A stretch of 64,000 nt of DNA from Lagopus muta (taxonomy: Eukaryota > Chordata > Aves > Galliformes > Phasianidae). Positions 1-13,254 of this stretch are shown here, one piece after another. Both the position numbers and the translations under genes were made by a program. How positions within the stretch are numbered: position 1 is the first letter of the stretch; every line of letters starts with the position of its first letter. A model generated the notes under the pieces. That model had not been told where the DNA came from, searched no databases, and saw only the letters and a list, made by a program, of their open reading frames with translations. The stretch covers positions 17,656,501 through 17,720,500 of the forward strand of contig NC_064442.1 in assembly GCF_023343835.1 (NCBI RefSeq), written 5' to 3'.

Positions 1-1879
1 CAGATTGGTTTGGGAGGCTGAGATGGGACAGGTCAGGCCAGAGAGCTCCTGCAGCAGGGATCTGTGCCCTCCCTGCACAGTGCTCAGGGCACCCACATCT
101 TCCTACCCATCCCACCTGCTCCACACAAGGCACTCAGCAGATGGAAAACTTGCAATGCTCACGCGTTAACACACACACCCAACGCTGCTTGCGACAGGAA
201 GCTTTCTAGCAAAGAAGCTTAAAAATCTCCAAGCTCAAAGCACCAAGATTTTGATTTCTAAACCCAATCTCTCCCCCTCAGCCATGACCACCAATTCCGC
301 AGCAGCACGGCTGCAGTCCTTACCTCTGGAGGGCCACGTGGGCTGCAGCAGAGGGGCTATCAGCACCGGGGGGGTGGGCACAGGGGGCTGCTCCGGCGGC
401 TCTGCGGCTGCTGGGGGTGGCTCATGGCTCCCGGGTGCAGGGTGCTGTGGAGGAGAAGGCACAGGGGGTGTCAGGATGGGAAAGCACAGCCTCGAGTCCC
501 CACCTCAGCCTGTGTGGGTTTGACTGTCATAGGGGGCAGCATCACTGTCCCTCAGGCCACCCTGTGCTACGTGTGCCATGTGCTACACGTGCTCAACCAC
601 TCGTGTACCTGAAGAAAAAATGTGGCATCTGAATTTCCAGGCACCTGGCTGCTTAGAATTATGGCATTGATGGTCTGCATGCATAGGCTGAGGAGGGTTT
701 GAACTTGGTCGCCCTCGGCGGCCAGATGTCCTACTCCCACTCTTGCTCATGGGGACGTATGCATTTTCTAATTGCTGAATTTGTAGCTTGTCTGCCTTCC
801 TTTCCTTTCTCAGATGTGCTACGAAGACACTGAGCAGCTAATATTTCCTCTATACTTCTTCCTTTCCAGCCCATCACTATGTTATGAATATTTCCAGAAA
901 TTTAAAACCCAAGCCTTAAACAAAGACTGAAACAAGTGTAAGCTTTGCTTGCTTACAAACATTTCTCTTAATCTACTCAAGTACTCGTCTGAATTTTCAT
1001 CCTTGAATAGTTTGCATGCATAAACTTGAGTCCAATCTGTTTTTCTAGGACATACTTGGGAAACAGCATTCAAAATAGAACCCCTGGGCAATTTAATATC
1101 AGCGTTTGGCATGGGCTATGTCGCATAGTTTCCTGTGGAACTGCAGACTTAAAAAGCTGGCCCATGGTTAAGTTACCATTGTTTATTATTATCCTAAGCC
1201 CCTCGTTCAATTTCCAGTCTGGGAACAACAAAACCCTTGCTGTTGAAATGAGAGGGCTCAGACTCAGGGCTAGTTGTAGAATCAGCTTGGGTACATGAAA
1301 GACCAATGCGTGGATGAGAAAAACAACGTGGGTTTCCCACGATACAAATAAAGATACAAATGCTGAGGTGGTTTGGTTCATTGATCAGTTAATTTCATTT
1401 ATTTTTATTTTCTTTTTTTTGTTGTTGTTTTTATTTAACTTTTCCTGGTAGTCTTTTTTGCAACTCAGTGCCCTGTTTAGATGCACTACTGCACCAACTA
1501 AAAGGCATCCCACTGAGTCACTGTGACCGTTGCGGTTAGAATCAAAACCACATTAAGGGAAATTGTTCAAGAGGATCATCCTGGGTACAGCAATTGCATT
1601 TTTCTAAAATCCTGCAAGTTTTATAGGAGGAATACATAAATTGGGCATGGCTCCTTTGGAGAGAGCATCACCCTGACGCCAGGTTCTGATGGCCATCTGT
1701 ATTCAGTTTCACTGACACACACAACACAGGGGTAAGTTACAGGGAATGCCAGCCTGCAGATGAATCTCCTCAAGATGACTTCTGCCAGCCCTTGATGCTA
1801 AAGATCTCTTCAGACTCCTTCATACCAAGGAAGCGATTTGCTATTCAAACATTTGGCTGCGTTTCAGGCCCACCACGAT

Positions 1880-2107
1880 CACAGAATCGTTAGGGTTGGA
1901 GAAGACCTCTAAAGTCACCAAGTCCAACCCCAACCCATCCACTGTGCCCATTATCCATGTCTTTGGGTTCTTGAACACCTCCAGGGGTGGTGGAGCCACT
2001 GGGCAGCCCATTTCAGTTCCTGACCACTCTTTCTGAGAAGAAATTTCTCCTAACATCCAAACTGACTTTCCCCTGGCACAGCTTGTGGCCATCTCCTCTC
2101 ATTATCA
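1880..2107 (-). mobile_element. CR1 LINE 3' fragment
   Basis: The plus strand begins with the reverse complement of the CR1 3' tail (cacagaatcgttagggttgg) and continues with recognisable 3' untranslated segments such as gaacacctccaggggtggtgg and gaccactctttctgagaag. The element therefore lies on the minus strand. It is a 5'-truncated copy of about 230 bp, moderately diverged, with no coding part left. Confidence 0.85.
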
Positions 2108-2460
2108 GTTTTGCATTTCAGTCACATCAAGATGGCAGCCCAGCTGAGACGCGAGGCCTCCCTGCCGTCACACCAAGATGGCTCACACCACAGTGGTACG
2201 AGGCAGGGAAGAAGGAAGGGGTCCATTAAAGCCAGACATCTCTGTCTGATCCAGATGTTGGGGGTCAAGGGCAGGTTTCTTCAGTGATGGGGCTCAAGCA
2301 GCTCCTCCAGGGACCAGATGGAGGAGGGTTGCAGAGGACCCTCCTGTTGAGTCATGAACCTCCTCCTGGAGCCTGGCATGGACCCAGCCTCAGTGACGAG
2401 TTACCATCTCATGCCTGAGAGCTCTCACATGCACGCACAAGCAGCTGACTGGACAGACAA

Positions 2461-2620
2461 AACGAAATATACTCCCCCCAGAAATTAAGAGCTTATGTTT
2501 ACCCATATAAATTAGATTTTCCACCTGAATCGATCAATTAAAATGAAGTTTACTTTAGCCATCTTCGTGGCCCCGGGTTGACGTTTATTTTAAAAGTCCA
2601 AACGGTCGCTTCTGAGCGCG
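2461..2620. promoter_or_regulatory. AT-rich island, possible conserved non-coding element
   Basis: An AT-rich block in GC-rich surroundings, with homeodomain-type cores (attaaga, caattaaaat), an ATCGAT palindrome and cccatataaatta. It has no coding potential. The enhancer call is an inference from base composition and motif density only. Confidence 0.3.
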
Positions 2621-3984
2621 GCAAAGAGACTACAGACAATCCTCACCAGTGGGGAATGGTTTAATTTCTTTTTTTTTTAAAGAAGGTCTTTACCTTTTTA
2701 GTTGGGCACCTGGGGTCGGGAGGAGACAGCCTGCAGTTCCCCCAAGCTGTGGCACAAAACGCACTGTCTGAGTCACAGCACTGTAATTGCTGGAGGATAT
2801 CAGGAGAGCATAACAACACGAGCACAGTTTGGGACAGATCTGGCAGAAGCTTCATTAACCATGATCATAGCAATAGAATTGCTCAGGAAGTATTTCCCTC
2901 TCTGCACAGTTTGCAGAAAGCCAACTCACATAACTGTTTCAGGGAAATGAAAGGGGCAAGGAAAACCATCCCAAGTTAGAGGCAGGCATGCATTGCTGGA
3001 AAGGATGGGTTCCAGAAAGTTATTTATATGCCAGTGAAGCCAAGTGCCCGTTCATGGGAGGGAATGGACAAAGCTCAGTGGACCTGTATGGCCAGGGAGC
3101 TCTCCTCAAGCACCTTATAAGTGATGAGGTGTCCTTGGAACAACGCCTCCTGTTTGCCTGAACAAGCAGCAAGACCCTCGCCTGATGGAGAAGAAAGCAC
3201 CTTCACTCCTCTCTGACCAGCTTCACCTTTGCATGCAGTGCTATTATCTCCAGCCTGGCTATGATTTAATACATTTATTTCACTGTGAGATCTCCGTGGC
3301 AGAGCTCACATCCTTTTTTTTTCCTTTTCGCATCTCAGTGTTGATCAGTCGGTGCTTAGCAAATTAATAATAAAGAGAAGGCGCCCTGAAAAATAGTTTC
3401 CTGTCCTCGGGAAAGTGGCCGTGCCTCCCAATCACTCCAAAGGGCACCGCTTCAGACCTCGCTGAGCAAATGGCATTTAGCTGCAGCCACCTTTTAATGG
3501 GAATGATGTGCTCCTACAAGGGATGCAGTCAAGTGTGTCACATCTGAAGTTAGCCACGTGCTGCACAGCAAAAGGGCGGGAGGAACAAAGGGATGGAAGG
3601 AAACCCTGTCAGCCTCAGCGTCCAGTAGCAGCCGCTCCTGGCCCCATCCCAAGGCCTGACATCCTACCCCGAGCTGCCAGTCACATTCAGCATCCAGGTC
3701 GGGAGAAGCATCCGCGAGGATCGCCGCGAAGGCGGGCAAATATTTGCCAAGGATTCTTCCAAATCTCCAGGCCCGCCACGCGCTTGCTGCAAATGTATTT
3801 GCTGATCGTGGTCCTTGCACAAATTTGCAAATGAAGAGCAAAGAAGAGCACAACTCCGCTGACTGAATTAGGGTGCAGTAATTAACACCTTGGGAACGAC
3901 TGGTGCACTACCTGAGCTGCACACAGATGAGGAGTCTTCTCCTCTCATCTTGATGCCTTACCCTCAAGCTCTAGCCTGGCCAAG

Positions 3985-4040
3985 AACCCCGCTAATTAGC
4001 TACACTAATTAATCACAGTTTCTATTGTTTATCTTCTTGT
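3985..4040. promoter_or_regulatory. TAATTA/SOX-motif cluster
   Basis: Within about 50 bp there are three ATTA/TAAT cores (gctaattagc, actaattaatcac) followed by a SOX-type attgttt. Such clusters are common in developmental enhancers. Function is inferred from motifs alone. Confidence 0.3.
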
Positions 4041-5299
4041 TCAGCCACAAGCAGCCGGGTGCATGGCCGCAGTGGTAAACCCAGATCACCTTCAAAGAGC
4101 ACCAGCACGGCTCCACAGCAATGCTGGGAGGTGCACAAGCTCTGCCACCACTGCTGGCACAGCACACAGCAGCCACCCTCCTAAACCTGCTAATCCCCCA
4201 GCATGCCAAAATCCATGGCCAGGCCGTGCTGAGGACAGAGCTGACAAGCCATTACCTCTCTGCTTGCTCCCTTTTGTCAATGCTTGTTTTAAACATGTAT
4301 TTTTGCAAAAAGACACCAAAAAGAGAGAAAAGAAATGTTGGTCCGAGTGAGGCTGTGTTGTTAAATACTGAGAAATCCAACCTGGAATCCAACAGAGGCC
4401 AAGGCTTCTGGGCTTTGACACAGCCGACAAGCTGCAGCACAATGAGGAAATGCACGCACAGAAATAGCCAGCCAGGATAAAGGATTTACTGCCTCTTTCA
4501 CAGAAAAGAAAAGAATGAGCTTAAACTCTCCATTTAGGAGCTGTTAAAAAAAAAAAAAAAAAGCCAACAGATCTGCAGGAGGAATATTTCAGCAGCAGGA
4601 TTAGCAGGAAGTGAAGAAAAACCAAATCCTTCTGTCCTGAGCACACAAGAGGATGCCGACCTTCTGCTCCGGGTCACCTCCATCCCAACACATCCGTGGG
4701 CAGCCAGGTCCCAGCGCAGCTCCTTGGCACAGCGGGCATCACAGGAGCCCCCAGCCAAGGGGCTGTGCTGGTTGAAGAGCTGCTGCTTCATCACAGCCCC
4801 ATCCTCCCTCAGCCACAGCCTCCAGCTGTAAGGCAAAGTTTCAGCTTCCCTGAAAGTTTCCTCCATCTCAAGATGAAAGGAACTCTGGAAGAAGAGACAG
4901 GAACCCGGTTTCCCTGAGGAGAGCAGTTCAGCTGGATTCTTTCTGACTAACACCAGTCAGAACGGAGCACTGCAGCCAGCCACACGAAAGATCTTACCCT
5001 TCTCATGGAACCAGATCAAGTCTCCCAGCTGGAGGCCAGAAGAGTGGCAGAAGAACCCACCCATGATCCTGCTGGGAAGTGAGTTGAAAACCACAGCCTT
5101 CATTTCTGAGCTTAAACAGAGCACGATTTGCAAACCCAGCCCAAGGCAGCTCCTGGCAGAGCCATCATATCACCTTTCTGTCACCCCACAGAGAGACAGG
5201 AGCCGCTGGGGGCTCTTCTCACCTCCCTGCCCTCGAGGCAGGACTTTCACTTTTCAATGGACACGGCCAAGCATGGCCTTACCACCTCCAGCAATGGCT

Positions 5300-5520
5300 A
5301 TCATTAAGGTTGGAGAAGATCCACCTACCACCAGTACTGCCCACTAACCATGCCCCTCACTGCCACGTGTCTGCATTTCTTGAGCACCTCCAGGGACAGC
5401 AACACCACCACCACCCTTTGCAGCCCATTCCAGTGCCCAACCACTTTTTCACTGAAAGTTTTTCCCTACACCCAACCTGAACCTGGTGCAACTTAAGGCC
5501 ATCACCTCTTGTCTAGTGAT
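5300..5520 (-). mobile_element. CR1 LINE 3' fragment
   Basis: The plus strand reads aaggttggagaagatccacc, then cccactaaccatgcccctca, cttgagcacctccagggaca and ccaaccactttttcactgaa, which are reverse-complement CR1 3' untranslated segments. It is a truncated, diverged copy on the minus strand. Confidence 0.85.
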
Positions 5521-5547
5521 CTAGCAGCCTCCCTTGGCAGCTCGTGC

Positions 5548-5810
5548 GCTGCTTAATTACCCCCGTAGTTATGCATTGAAGTTTTTTATTGTAAGCAGCA
5601 GCTGATTTCTCAGCAGCAACAAATACTTGCGAAAGCTTCCTCCCTGGCACACGCTCTCTATTGTTCATCTCTTTCACATAAAGCGTTCCTAATGAAGAGG
5701 GAAAGGAGGATCTTGGCTTCTTTCAAAACAATCTGAAATATTATATTAAAAACATGCGCTGAGTGTTGACACATTTACTGCGTTGCTTTATAAAGCAAAT
5801 TGCCCGAGCT
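5548..5810. promoter_or_regulatory. AT-rich island next to a CR1, possible enhancer
   Basis: AT-rich block containing ttaattaccc, tatgcattg, two SOX-like tattgt cores and ctttcacataaag. It follows the CR1 fragment directly and has no open frame of note. Regulatory role is inferred only. Confidence 0.28.
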
Positions 5811-5978
5811 CATTGTGAGCTTGACACTATTAAGACAGCACGTAGCTACACAGCTGGAAGGATACAGCTGCAGGAAGACCCACTCACACAAGGTACAGTG
5901 CACCAGACTTTAGGGGCAGCTGAAACCACCAGCACCAAACAGCACCTCTGGGTCTGAGGCCCCGAGGGGAGTAGTGGA

Positions 5979-6194
5979 GGGGAGGTTTAGATTGGATGCA
6001 AGGAAGAAGTTTTGTACACTAAGGGCAGTGAGGCAGTGGCACGGGTTGCCCAGAGAGGCAGTGGTGCCCCATCCCTGCAGACATCAAGGTCAGGCTGGAG
6101 GGCTCTGACGTTCTGTGGGTGTCCCTGTGCATTGCAGGGGTTGCACTGATGGACTTTAAGGGCCTCTTCCAACTCAAATGGTTCTATGGTTCTG
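5979..6194 (+). mobile_element. CR1 LINE 3' fragment
   Basis: Plus-strand CR1 3' region: ggaggtttagattggatgca, aggaagaagttttgtacact, ggcacgggttgcccagagag, and a terminal tail with the octamer-like repeat gttctatggttctg. It is 5' truncated. The preserved tail fixes the 3' end and the orientation. Confidence 0.9.
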
Positions 6195-9100
6195 CTTGTA
6201 GTATGTACCGAGCCTGCTAGCAATGGGCAACTGTGGAAGCATACTCCAGTGTCTGCCCCTCCGCACCAGTCCCTTGGAAATGAACAGATCATCCTTGGGA
6301 AGTGCCCATCTTCTCCTCCAAGCAGACCAGCACCCAAGGGTTCTCAGCACAGGACAGGGAGGCTGCAGCATGCACAGAGCTGGTTTAGGTGCATTTACAC
6401 ATGACTTATCCTGGTTATACAACCATATCCCAGATCTGGTCCTTGGCACGAGGTCCTGCTCCTCCAAGTCCAGCTGAGGCCAAGCACAACCATTGCACAG
6501 CCAAAGGCTGTCCTCTGTCAGGAGGTGACAAAAGCCATCCAGGGAGAACAAGAGGCAACACAACATCCCCACTTTCAGCACAGAGGAAGGCAAAGCAAGG
6601 GAAGGACTACAGAGGCCCCGAGCACCATACAGCTGCAGACAGAAGGCAGGGCTGGGAGAGCAACTGCAGAGGGATGGGATGTGCCGGAGCCTTCCCTAAT
6701 GTAGAGAAAATTGCTTTTGCCAACTATCTGCAGTTTGGAAGCAATTACGTTTGGGGGAAAGCCGAGAGAGCACGTCTGGATGCTGCGAGCATGGCGTGTG
6801 TGCTTTAGAATGCAAGATATGAGCTGGGGGAAAAAAAAAAAGAAAAAGAGAGAGAAAATTCCACTAAACAAAATGCTGTGCTGTGTTCAGTGCTGGGAGG
6901 TTGAAGTGCTGGTGCTAAAAGGGAGGACAGGAGCCAGGTGCCAGCCCCGTGCAGCCGTGCAGGCACCCAACTGCTGTGCTGGCTGCAGAGAGCTCCTCCA
7001 AGCTGCAGTGCACCTCTGCAACAGTCTATAGCAAAGCTTCCAGGGAACTCCTTCTCATGGCTTCACCCTGCAACCTTTCACTCCTCACCCCTCTCAGTCG
7101 TTGGAATTAGAGAGGATTTCAGATCGTTAGTGCTCTGCCTCTAACGAGGGGGGCGGCAGGTGCTGCGAGGACTGCTGCCATCACTGCTCCCACACCAATC
7201 CCAAGCTGTGTGCCCACGTGTGCTCCGTCCTTATCTGCTCCAGGACAGGTGTGGGAGCTGATGGCAGCCCTAACAGTGCCCCTTTTCAAAGTGCCACCAC
7301 TCTGCCATCGCTACGGGCTCGGAATTGAGACATGAAGGAGATTTGTGCCTGAGATAATGGCATTTATTAGACAAGCTATTGAGGACAAAACAAAAGCCAA
7401 CAGCGGAGAGCCACTGCAAGCAAGGCTTTCAAAAAAATCCATCAAGAACACAAAGAGAAGCAGTGCTAATAGGTGGTGCTTCCCATCGCTGATTAGAAAG
7501 CTTGTGCAGTCCCTTAATGGCTTTGGATGAGAGCAGGCTGGTGTCACTGAGCATGAGGTGACAAGCACACGAGCGGAGGTGACAGCGCCAGCCTGCTGTG
7601 TCTCACGGGGTCTGTGAGGACAGGGCAAGCAGAGAGGGCACGTCCTTGTCCCTTATCCCTTGTCCCTTGATCCTAGCACGGTGGGGTCAGCACAGCCCTC
7701 TCCTGCTATCCCCCACCTGCACCACAATCATTGCACAAAGGCCCAACCCTGCAAACACACAGCAGGGACCACAGCCACTGAACATCTCTCCATCCATTCC
7801 CTGGTGGAATATTTTACATTTCCAACTTGGGCAAACAACACAAGAAGCCACCAAGGCTCTGGTGGCTAAAGCAGCCCCCCAGGAAGCCTCTTCCACACCC
7901 GACCTTGCCAGCCCCTTCTTGCTGCAGGGCTGGGGTGCAAACCGAGGCAGAGCCGGCAGCGGGGAGATGGGAACACGAGGGCGTCCCCGCCGCCCAGCAG
8001 CTCAGCCTGAATTTATTGCTTGTGACACGCTGTCAAAGTGAGACGCGCCTCGTTAATCAGAGCCGAGGCAAACAAGAGGGCTCCTTAGTGAATTAAGGGA
8101 AATTAGGCAGGCTCCGCTGGGTGCACCGCTGCCTCCCTTCCTGCTGGGGGTGGACAGGAGAAGCAGGGCACGATGCACAGCACTGCCCACCAAGGATGCT
8201 CTGCTTCCCCTCCCCACCCCCCCCACCCCCAAAAAAAAGGGGCGCACAAGACTCAAAGCACAGCTCCAGCACCAGCAGTGCAGCAGCTGCCAGTGGGCTG
8301 CCCAGCGCTCTGCTCAGGAGAGCTTGGATGCTCATGGAAAGCAGCTCAGCCCACGTGCTGGGCCAGCCCCAGCACAGCCAGCATCCCTAAAAGCCGAGTT
8401 TCCCCGTGGATACAGGCAGGAGAGGCAAACACCAGCAAACACCAGGCTGTGTGCACCACTGGCACGGATGCACACAGAGCCCCAGCTGGCACTGGGAGCT
8501 CTACACCAAGAGATTCCTTTGCAGAGCTCCCCAGGCGCTTTGTTTCCCAACTCTTAAAACAGAACCCATTGACTCTTCCTGAGTGTAGTTCTCTGCTAAG
8601 GATGAGATCTATTTTTAAAAGCTTTTCTTTTACAAATGACGTGGTTTTCCTTTGTGGGCTAGGCTGAGCTGGCACATGCTGTGCTTTGTTTTCCAAGCAG
8701 TATCAGCCCTCACTGCACAAGGCTCTCCTCTGGCACCTCAGCGGTGCCCTGGGCTGTTTGGATAGCGTGCAACCAGCCCTGTCCTCTCTGAGCCCCTCTG
8801 TGCCATCAGGGATGCTGAACCACACCCTGACAGCAGCAGTTCAACAAGCCCAATCCTTGCACAGGGAGCTCAGGGCAGAAAAGAGCTTCCAGCTCCCACT
8901 GGTGGAACCAGCTCTGCTCCAACCTCGGAAGCACCCAGCAGACAAAGGAGAAGCTGCAGCCCTAGAAGGTGTCCTGGTTGTCACCGTCCCAGGGCTGGAG
9001 ACAGATCTCCTATGAGCAGAACGGAGTCCCTGCACTGCAGGAGGATGCACCCAAGCAGCCCTTCCCCGGGCCCTCATACACCTGCAGGCACTGGCACAGG

Positions 9101-9204
9101 CATGCCTCATCTCCTGGACAGCCCCAGGGATGCTGCCTGTGGGATGTAGGCACTGTCAGTCTGGTCCCTCAGTGTCAGGCAGGCTGAGCCCAGCCATCAG
9201 CAGC

Positions 9205-9330
9205 ATTTTCCCTAAATTAAACAATAAACAAGCAGCCGTTTCAGCTTTTCCTTACGCTGTGGCTCCTTATTAATCCCCACAGTAAACACAAAGGGAAGAA
9301 AAACAATTAACCTAAGAGGAATGCTTTCCG
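9205..9330. promoter_or_regulatory. AT-rich island with forkhead/homeobox-like motifs
   Basis: Contains ctaaattaaacaataaacaa (forkhead-like taaaca cores) and ttattaatccccacagtaaa. A second AT-rich stretch with ctaattaattacacagtgca lies 300 bp downstream, at 9629-9650. Enhancer status is inferred from motif content. Confidence 0.28.
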
Positions 9331-11549
9331 TTTAAGGATACGGATTGCTGCTACAAGCAGGCAACGGAGCCGAGCGAAGCACAGCGAGCACCACAACACC
9401 TGGCAGGGCCGGGCAGTGTGGCAGGCCCTGGTCCCCGTGGGAAGGGGCAGGGTTCCCAGCCCACCCCACAGCTCTATGGAACCCAGGATGACTCGCCTGG
9501 AGATGTGCCAGGTGCTGGCAGCGGCACCTCACTCCTGCCTGGCTTTGTTAGCAAAGGAACCCGGAGCTCTGCATCTCCTGGTAGGTCCACTGCTCATCCC
9601 GCCGGAGCTGCTGCCCGCACGGTGCACCCAGCTAATTAATTACACAGTGCAATCCAATCAGCCCAGCCATCCCATTTCACCTAAAGGCATTTAAGAGATA
9701 ACGCCACCGATCCCCAGATGGACTGGCCTGACCCCAGGCTCCGGCAGCGCGGGTGCTCCAGGAGCTGGCACTGCCCCGAGCCACAAGCAGGTGATGGGAA
9801 GCCACCTGCCCAGGCTGGGCACACTCTCAGTGTAGCAGAAGGACGGATCTGAAGGACAGATGCCAGCCCATCCCCTCCCTGCTGCCGACGTGTGCCCTGC
9901 ATATGCTCAGCTACGGTGGAGGCTGCCTTGTTCTGATAAACCACACTGCATGGCAGGCCGTCTGGCTCGTGTGCTGCAGCTAGCCTCAATGCCTGCCCAA
10001 GCTCCCACTCCGCTGACTCCCCCCAAAAAGCCCTATAAGTGGCAGCCTGGCCCTACCTGCAGGTGCTGGAGCAGGTTGCAGTGCTGGATCCTCGCAGCCC
10101 TGCAAGGTCTCAGTGCTCCGTGCCAGCTGAGCTCACAGCCTTCTTATGTTCAATGATGAAAGTGGCTGATCTCTGATTTACTGATCCTACACTTGGTTAA
10201 TTTTGCCTACCCGGGGTGAGGATAAGCTCTTGGATTTGCAGACATTTTGAGGATTGTGGTTTTAATTTTTTTTTTTTCCTCCATTATTTTGTGTGCATGC
10301 GTCAAAAGCTCTTACGCCTTGATCCAAAGCCCAAAGCCAGAGCAGGGGATATACATCAAGTCTAAATATGCTCCCGTCACAGGTGGCATCAAAAGCTTGT
10401 TGCTGTTGCAGTGAGTGTGGCTTTGGCTCGTGCTCGGTCCAGCCTGCCCCACGGCTGCTTGGCTCCATCACTCCACTGCACAACCACTTGCACCTCCCAG
10501 CCCCTAAAGCAATGAGCATCACTACAACAACCAAACACCACGGTTTCACCCAGTTTCACCAGCTCCTTCACGCCTCCGAGCAAGTGGGGGCTCGGGGGCA
10601 TTGCAGCACACACAACATCTGCCCCATGCACCTCTGGGAAAGCTCAGGAATGAGGATAGAGGATAGCTCAGCACATCTGGATGGAGGATAAGATCAAATA
10701 CGATGCCCTTCCACCTCCTGCTGGTGCGTCCCAGCCCAGCACTGCACCGCTTCAGGGCTCAGAGAGGCGTCCTCGCGGTGGTGACACGGCTGTGCTGGGG
10801 TGCCACAGCTGGGGGTTCTGCAGACCTCCTGCCTCCCACCTGGGCCCTGGGGCACGAGGAGCAGGGAGCAGCGGGACGGGGAGGAGGAGCTGATCCATAC
10901 ATCCCCATACTGCAGCCGTGGTGGGGTGAGGGGAGAGGCTTTCCCCATGGCTGCGGGACTGCAGCCCTTCAGATGCTGATGTCAAGAGCTGGTTCAGCAC
11001 CTCAGGGATTTGGGCGGGAGGAGGACAGAAGATGCTCGATGGACCCTGAGCTCATCCAACCTTCCATCTCGCAGAGTGCTGTGCAGAGCCCAGGTTCCGG
11101 AGGTGCTTTGCTCACTGTCAGCTCCCCTGTGCCCCATGCAGCGCACTGTCTCCTGACAAGCAGGACGAGGGCTCCCCGGGGAGCTGCCTGCTTCAGAAGC
11201 AGAGCAGTGCTGGAAGAACACCAGCCCTCAGAGGACAGCACCGATGTGATGTTGTGCCACCAGCCCAGAGCACCTGCTCTGCATCCAGCCCCAAAGCACC
11301 GAAGGAACGCGCTGAGAGAACCCCCAGCCTACAGCAACCATCCTTCCTTTGCCAGCTGTGCCAATAGGATTGCCACTGGAGCCCGCACCACCTTCCATAC
11401 CCTGCTATGAAGCTGCCAATTAAACCACCGAGCTGCTCTCGGCTCAGCCTCCCGTGCACGAAACCCTCCTGTTATCTCGCACCTGCCAAGAGCTGTGTCC
11501 CGGCAGATTTCTCTCGAGCTGACACGGGAGGGTAATTAAACCCTTCTCT

Positions 11550-12560
11550 CTCCTCCGCCAGAAGCGCAGCGGATGAAAGCCGATCCCTGGGGCCCTCGGG
11601 TCGCCGTTGCGGTGGTGGGCTGCCGTGCCAGGCGGGCAGCACGAGGGGAGGGGGCAGCTTCAGATTCGCCCTCATTGGGAAAGGGACGCGTGCCGAGCAG
11701 GGCGGTCACCTGCTGCTGCAACACCGAATGGCAGCGGATCAAGAGCCATTGGGGGCACCGTCCCCGAGCCGCCGGTCCCGGAGCTCCGGGCGCGATCCTC
11801 CGGGAACCCTACCCGCCTCCAAGGGATCCAAGGGAGAGGGTCCCCAAAGCAAGGACCGCTGCCGGCAGCGCGGAGCCCGCCCCCCCGCCCGCGGATACCC
11901 GGCAGCTCCCCGGGGACACGGCGCTTCCCTCCGCTCCCGGACCCCCATCTCCCACCTCCGTTTTACCTCCGTTGGGCGGTCGGGCGAGCGGCGCCGCGCT
12001 GCAGCTGGGCTGGGCTCGGCGGGGCCCGGCGCATCCTCCGCCGCTCCGGCTCCGCCCGGCTCCGCGCTCCCCGGGCACCGCGGCAGCGGCGGGGGCGAGC
12101 TCCCGCCCCGGGGCTGCGGCTCCGGCTGCGGCCGGCCCCGCACAGAGCGGCTCAGGCTCCGCTCAGCCGCCGCGCCGGGCACCTCCCGCAGCCGCCGCCG
12201 CCGCCGCCGCCGCGCCCCCCGCCCGCCCCCAACCCCCCCAACCCCCCCGCGCCTCCCGCGCCCGGCCCCGGTGACAAATGGCGGGGCGGCCGGGCTGGCT
12301 TTAAAGGGAGAGAGCCGGCCGTGTGGAGCCCCGAGTGCCGGGAGGACGCTGCGGTGGAGCCCCGACCTCTCAGCGCAACGGTGGGAGCTCTGCTCCCTTC
12401 GCATCCGTGGGCACGCCGAGGCGTCGGGGCTCAGCCGCACCCCTGGCTATGGCTCTGCAAGACCGCCTCTGCTTTTTCGTGCACTCGTCCGTAAGACCCA
12501 TCGCTGTGGGACACGCGGGGGCCGTGCCGAGCCGTGCCCCTTTTGCACCAGCCGGTCCCG
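11550..12560. promoter_or_regulatory. Orphan CpG island, promoter-like
   Basis: About 1 kb of very GC- and CpG-rich DNA, with a (GCC)n run at 12190-12214, in a region otherwise lacking genes. Read on the minus strand, a TTTAAAG TATA-like box (near 12300) is followed by a GC-rich leader and a possible splice donor (acggag then gtaaaa, near 11965). This suggests a minus-strand transcript with an untranslated first exon running away from CSPG4. Long proline/arginine-rich frames on both strands are what high GC content gives and resemble no protein I know. An alternative CSPG4 promoter 12 kb upstream is also possible. The transcript is not identified. Confidence 0.5.
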
Positions 12561-12669
12561 TGCTGCTGTGACCTTTGGGGCTCCTTCCAGCAGCCTCTCC
12601 GTTCGGTGCTGTGCATCACAGCGCTCGAGACTGGGTTTGGAACGATTCCCGCCCCATTGGCACCGGGAT

Positions 12670-12900
12670 AAGTGAGGAAAAGCACCTGCAAGGAGGATCG
12701 TAAGGCAATTAATGCATAACATTAGCAATGACGTTCTTATTCCAGCTCCACTTGTTATCACAACAAGCTTCGCTCCGGTCCACCATGATGCATAAAGCAG
12801 CACTCTCCTGAATCTGATTTCCTGTTTGGAGATGATCTCTAGCTGAGAAATTACCTGCTCTCGAAGCTGATTAGAGCCCTAATCAACAGATTCTTCACCA
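12670..12900. promoter_or_regulatory. AT-rich block beside the CpG island
   Basis: Contains ggcaattaatgcataacatt, gttatcacaacaag and gctgattagagccctaatca, the last an imperfect palindrome around TGATTAG/CTAATCA. It has no coding features. It is a plausible conserved non-coding element, on composition only. Confidence 0.25.
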
Positions 12901-13254
12901 ACCCTTTAGGCAGCCCCAGAATACAGAAGGAGCTCACGGTAATTTTGTGCACGTGTTTGCTCAACCCCAAGGCACGCCGAGGGGACGCAGGGAGCAGCCT
13001 GCCAGAGCTGGGGGAGGCAGAGGAGTCACACTGAGTTGGTAAGCATGGGGCACTGCGGAGCACCTAGGCAGCACCCTGTGTCACCCAGGGGTCCCCAGAG
13101 CCCTCCTGGGGCTGCTTACCCTGCATCAATGCACCCTGAAGCACTGGGACAGACACACCGCCCTCCCTTTCTCTGACTGCTGTGTTCCTCCTCCCTCCAC
13201 ACCCCATCCCGTGCCATTTCCAAAGCACTGAGGTATTTTTCCTCCTTTTCCTCT

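Noticed and set aside
11573-12675. Overlapping frames of 233-315 codons on both strands in the CpG island
   Set aside because: Proline/arginine/alanine-rich translations in several frames at once are expected from high GC content; none resembles a known protein.
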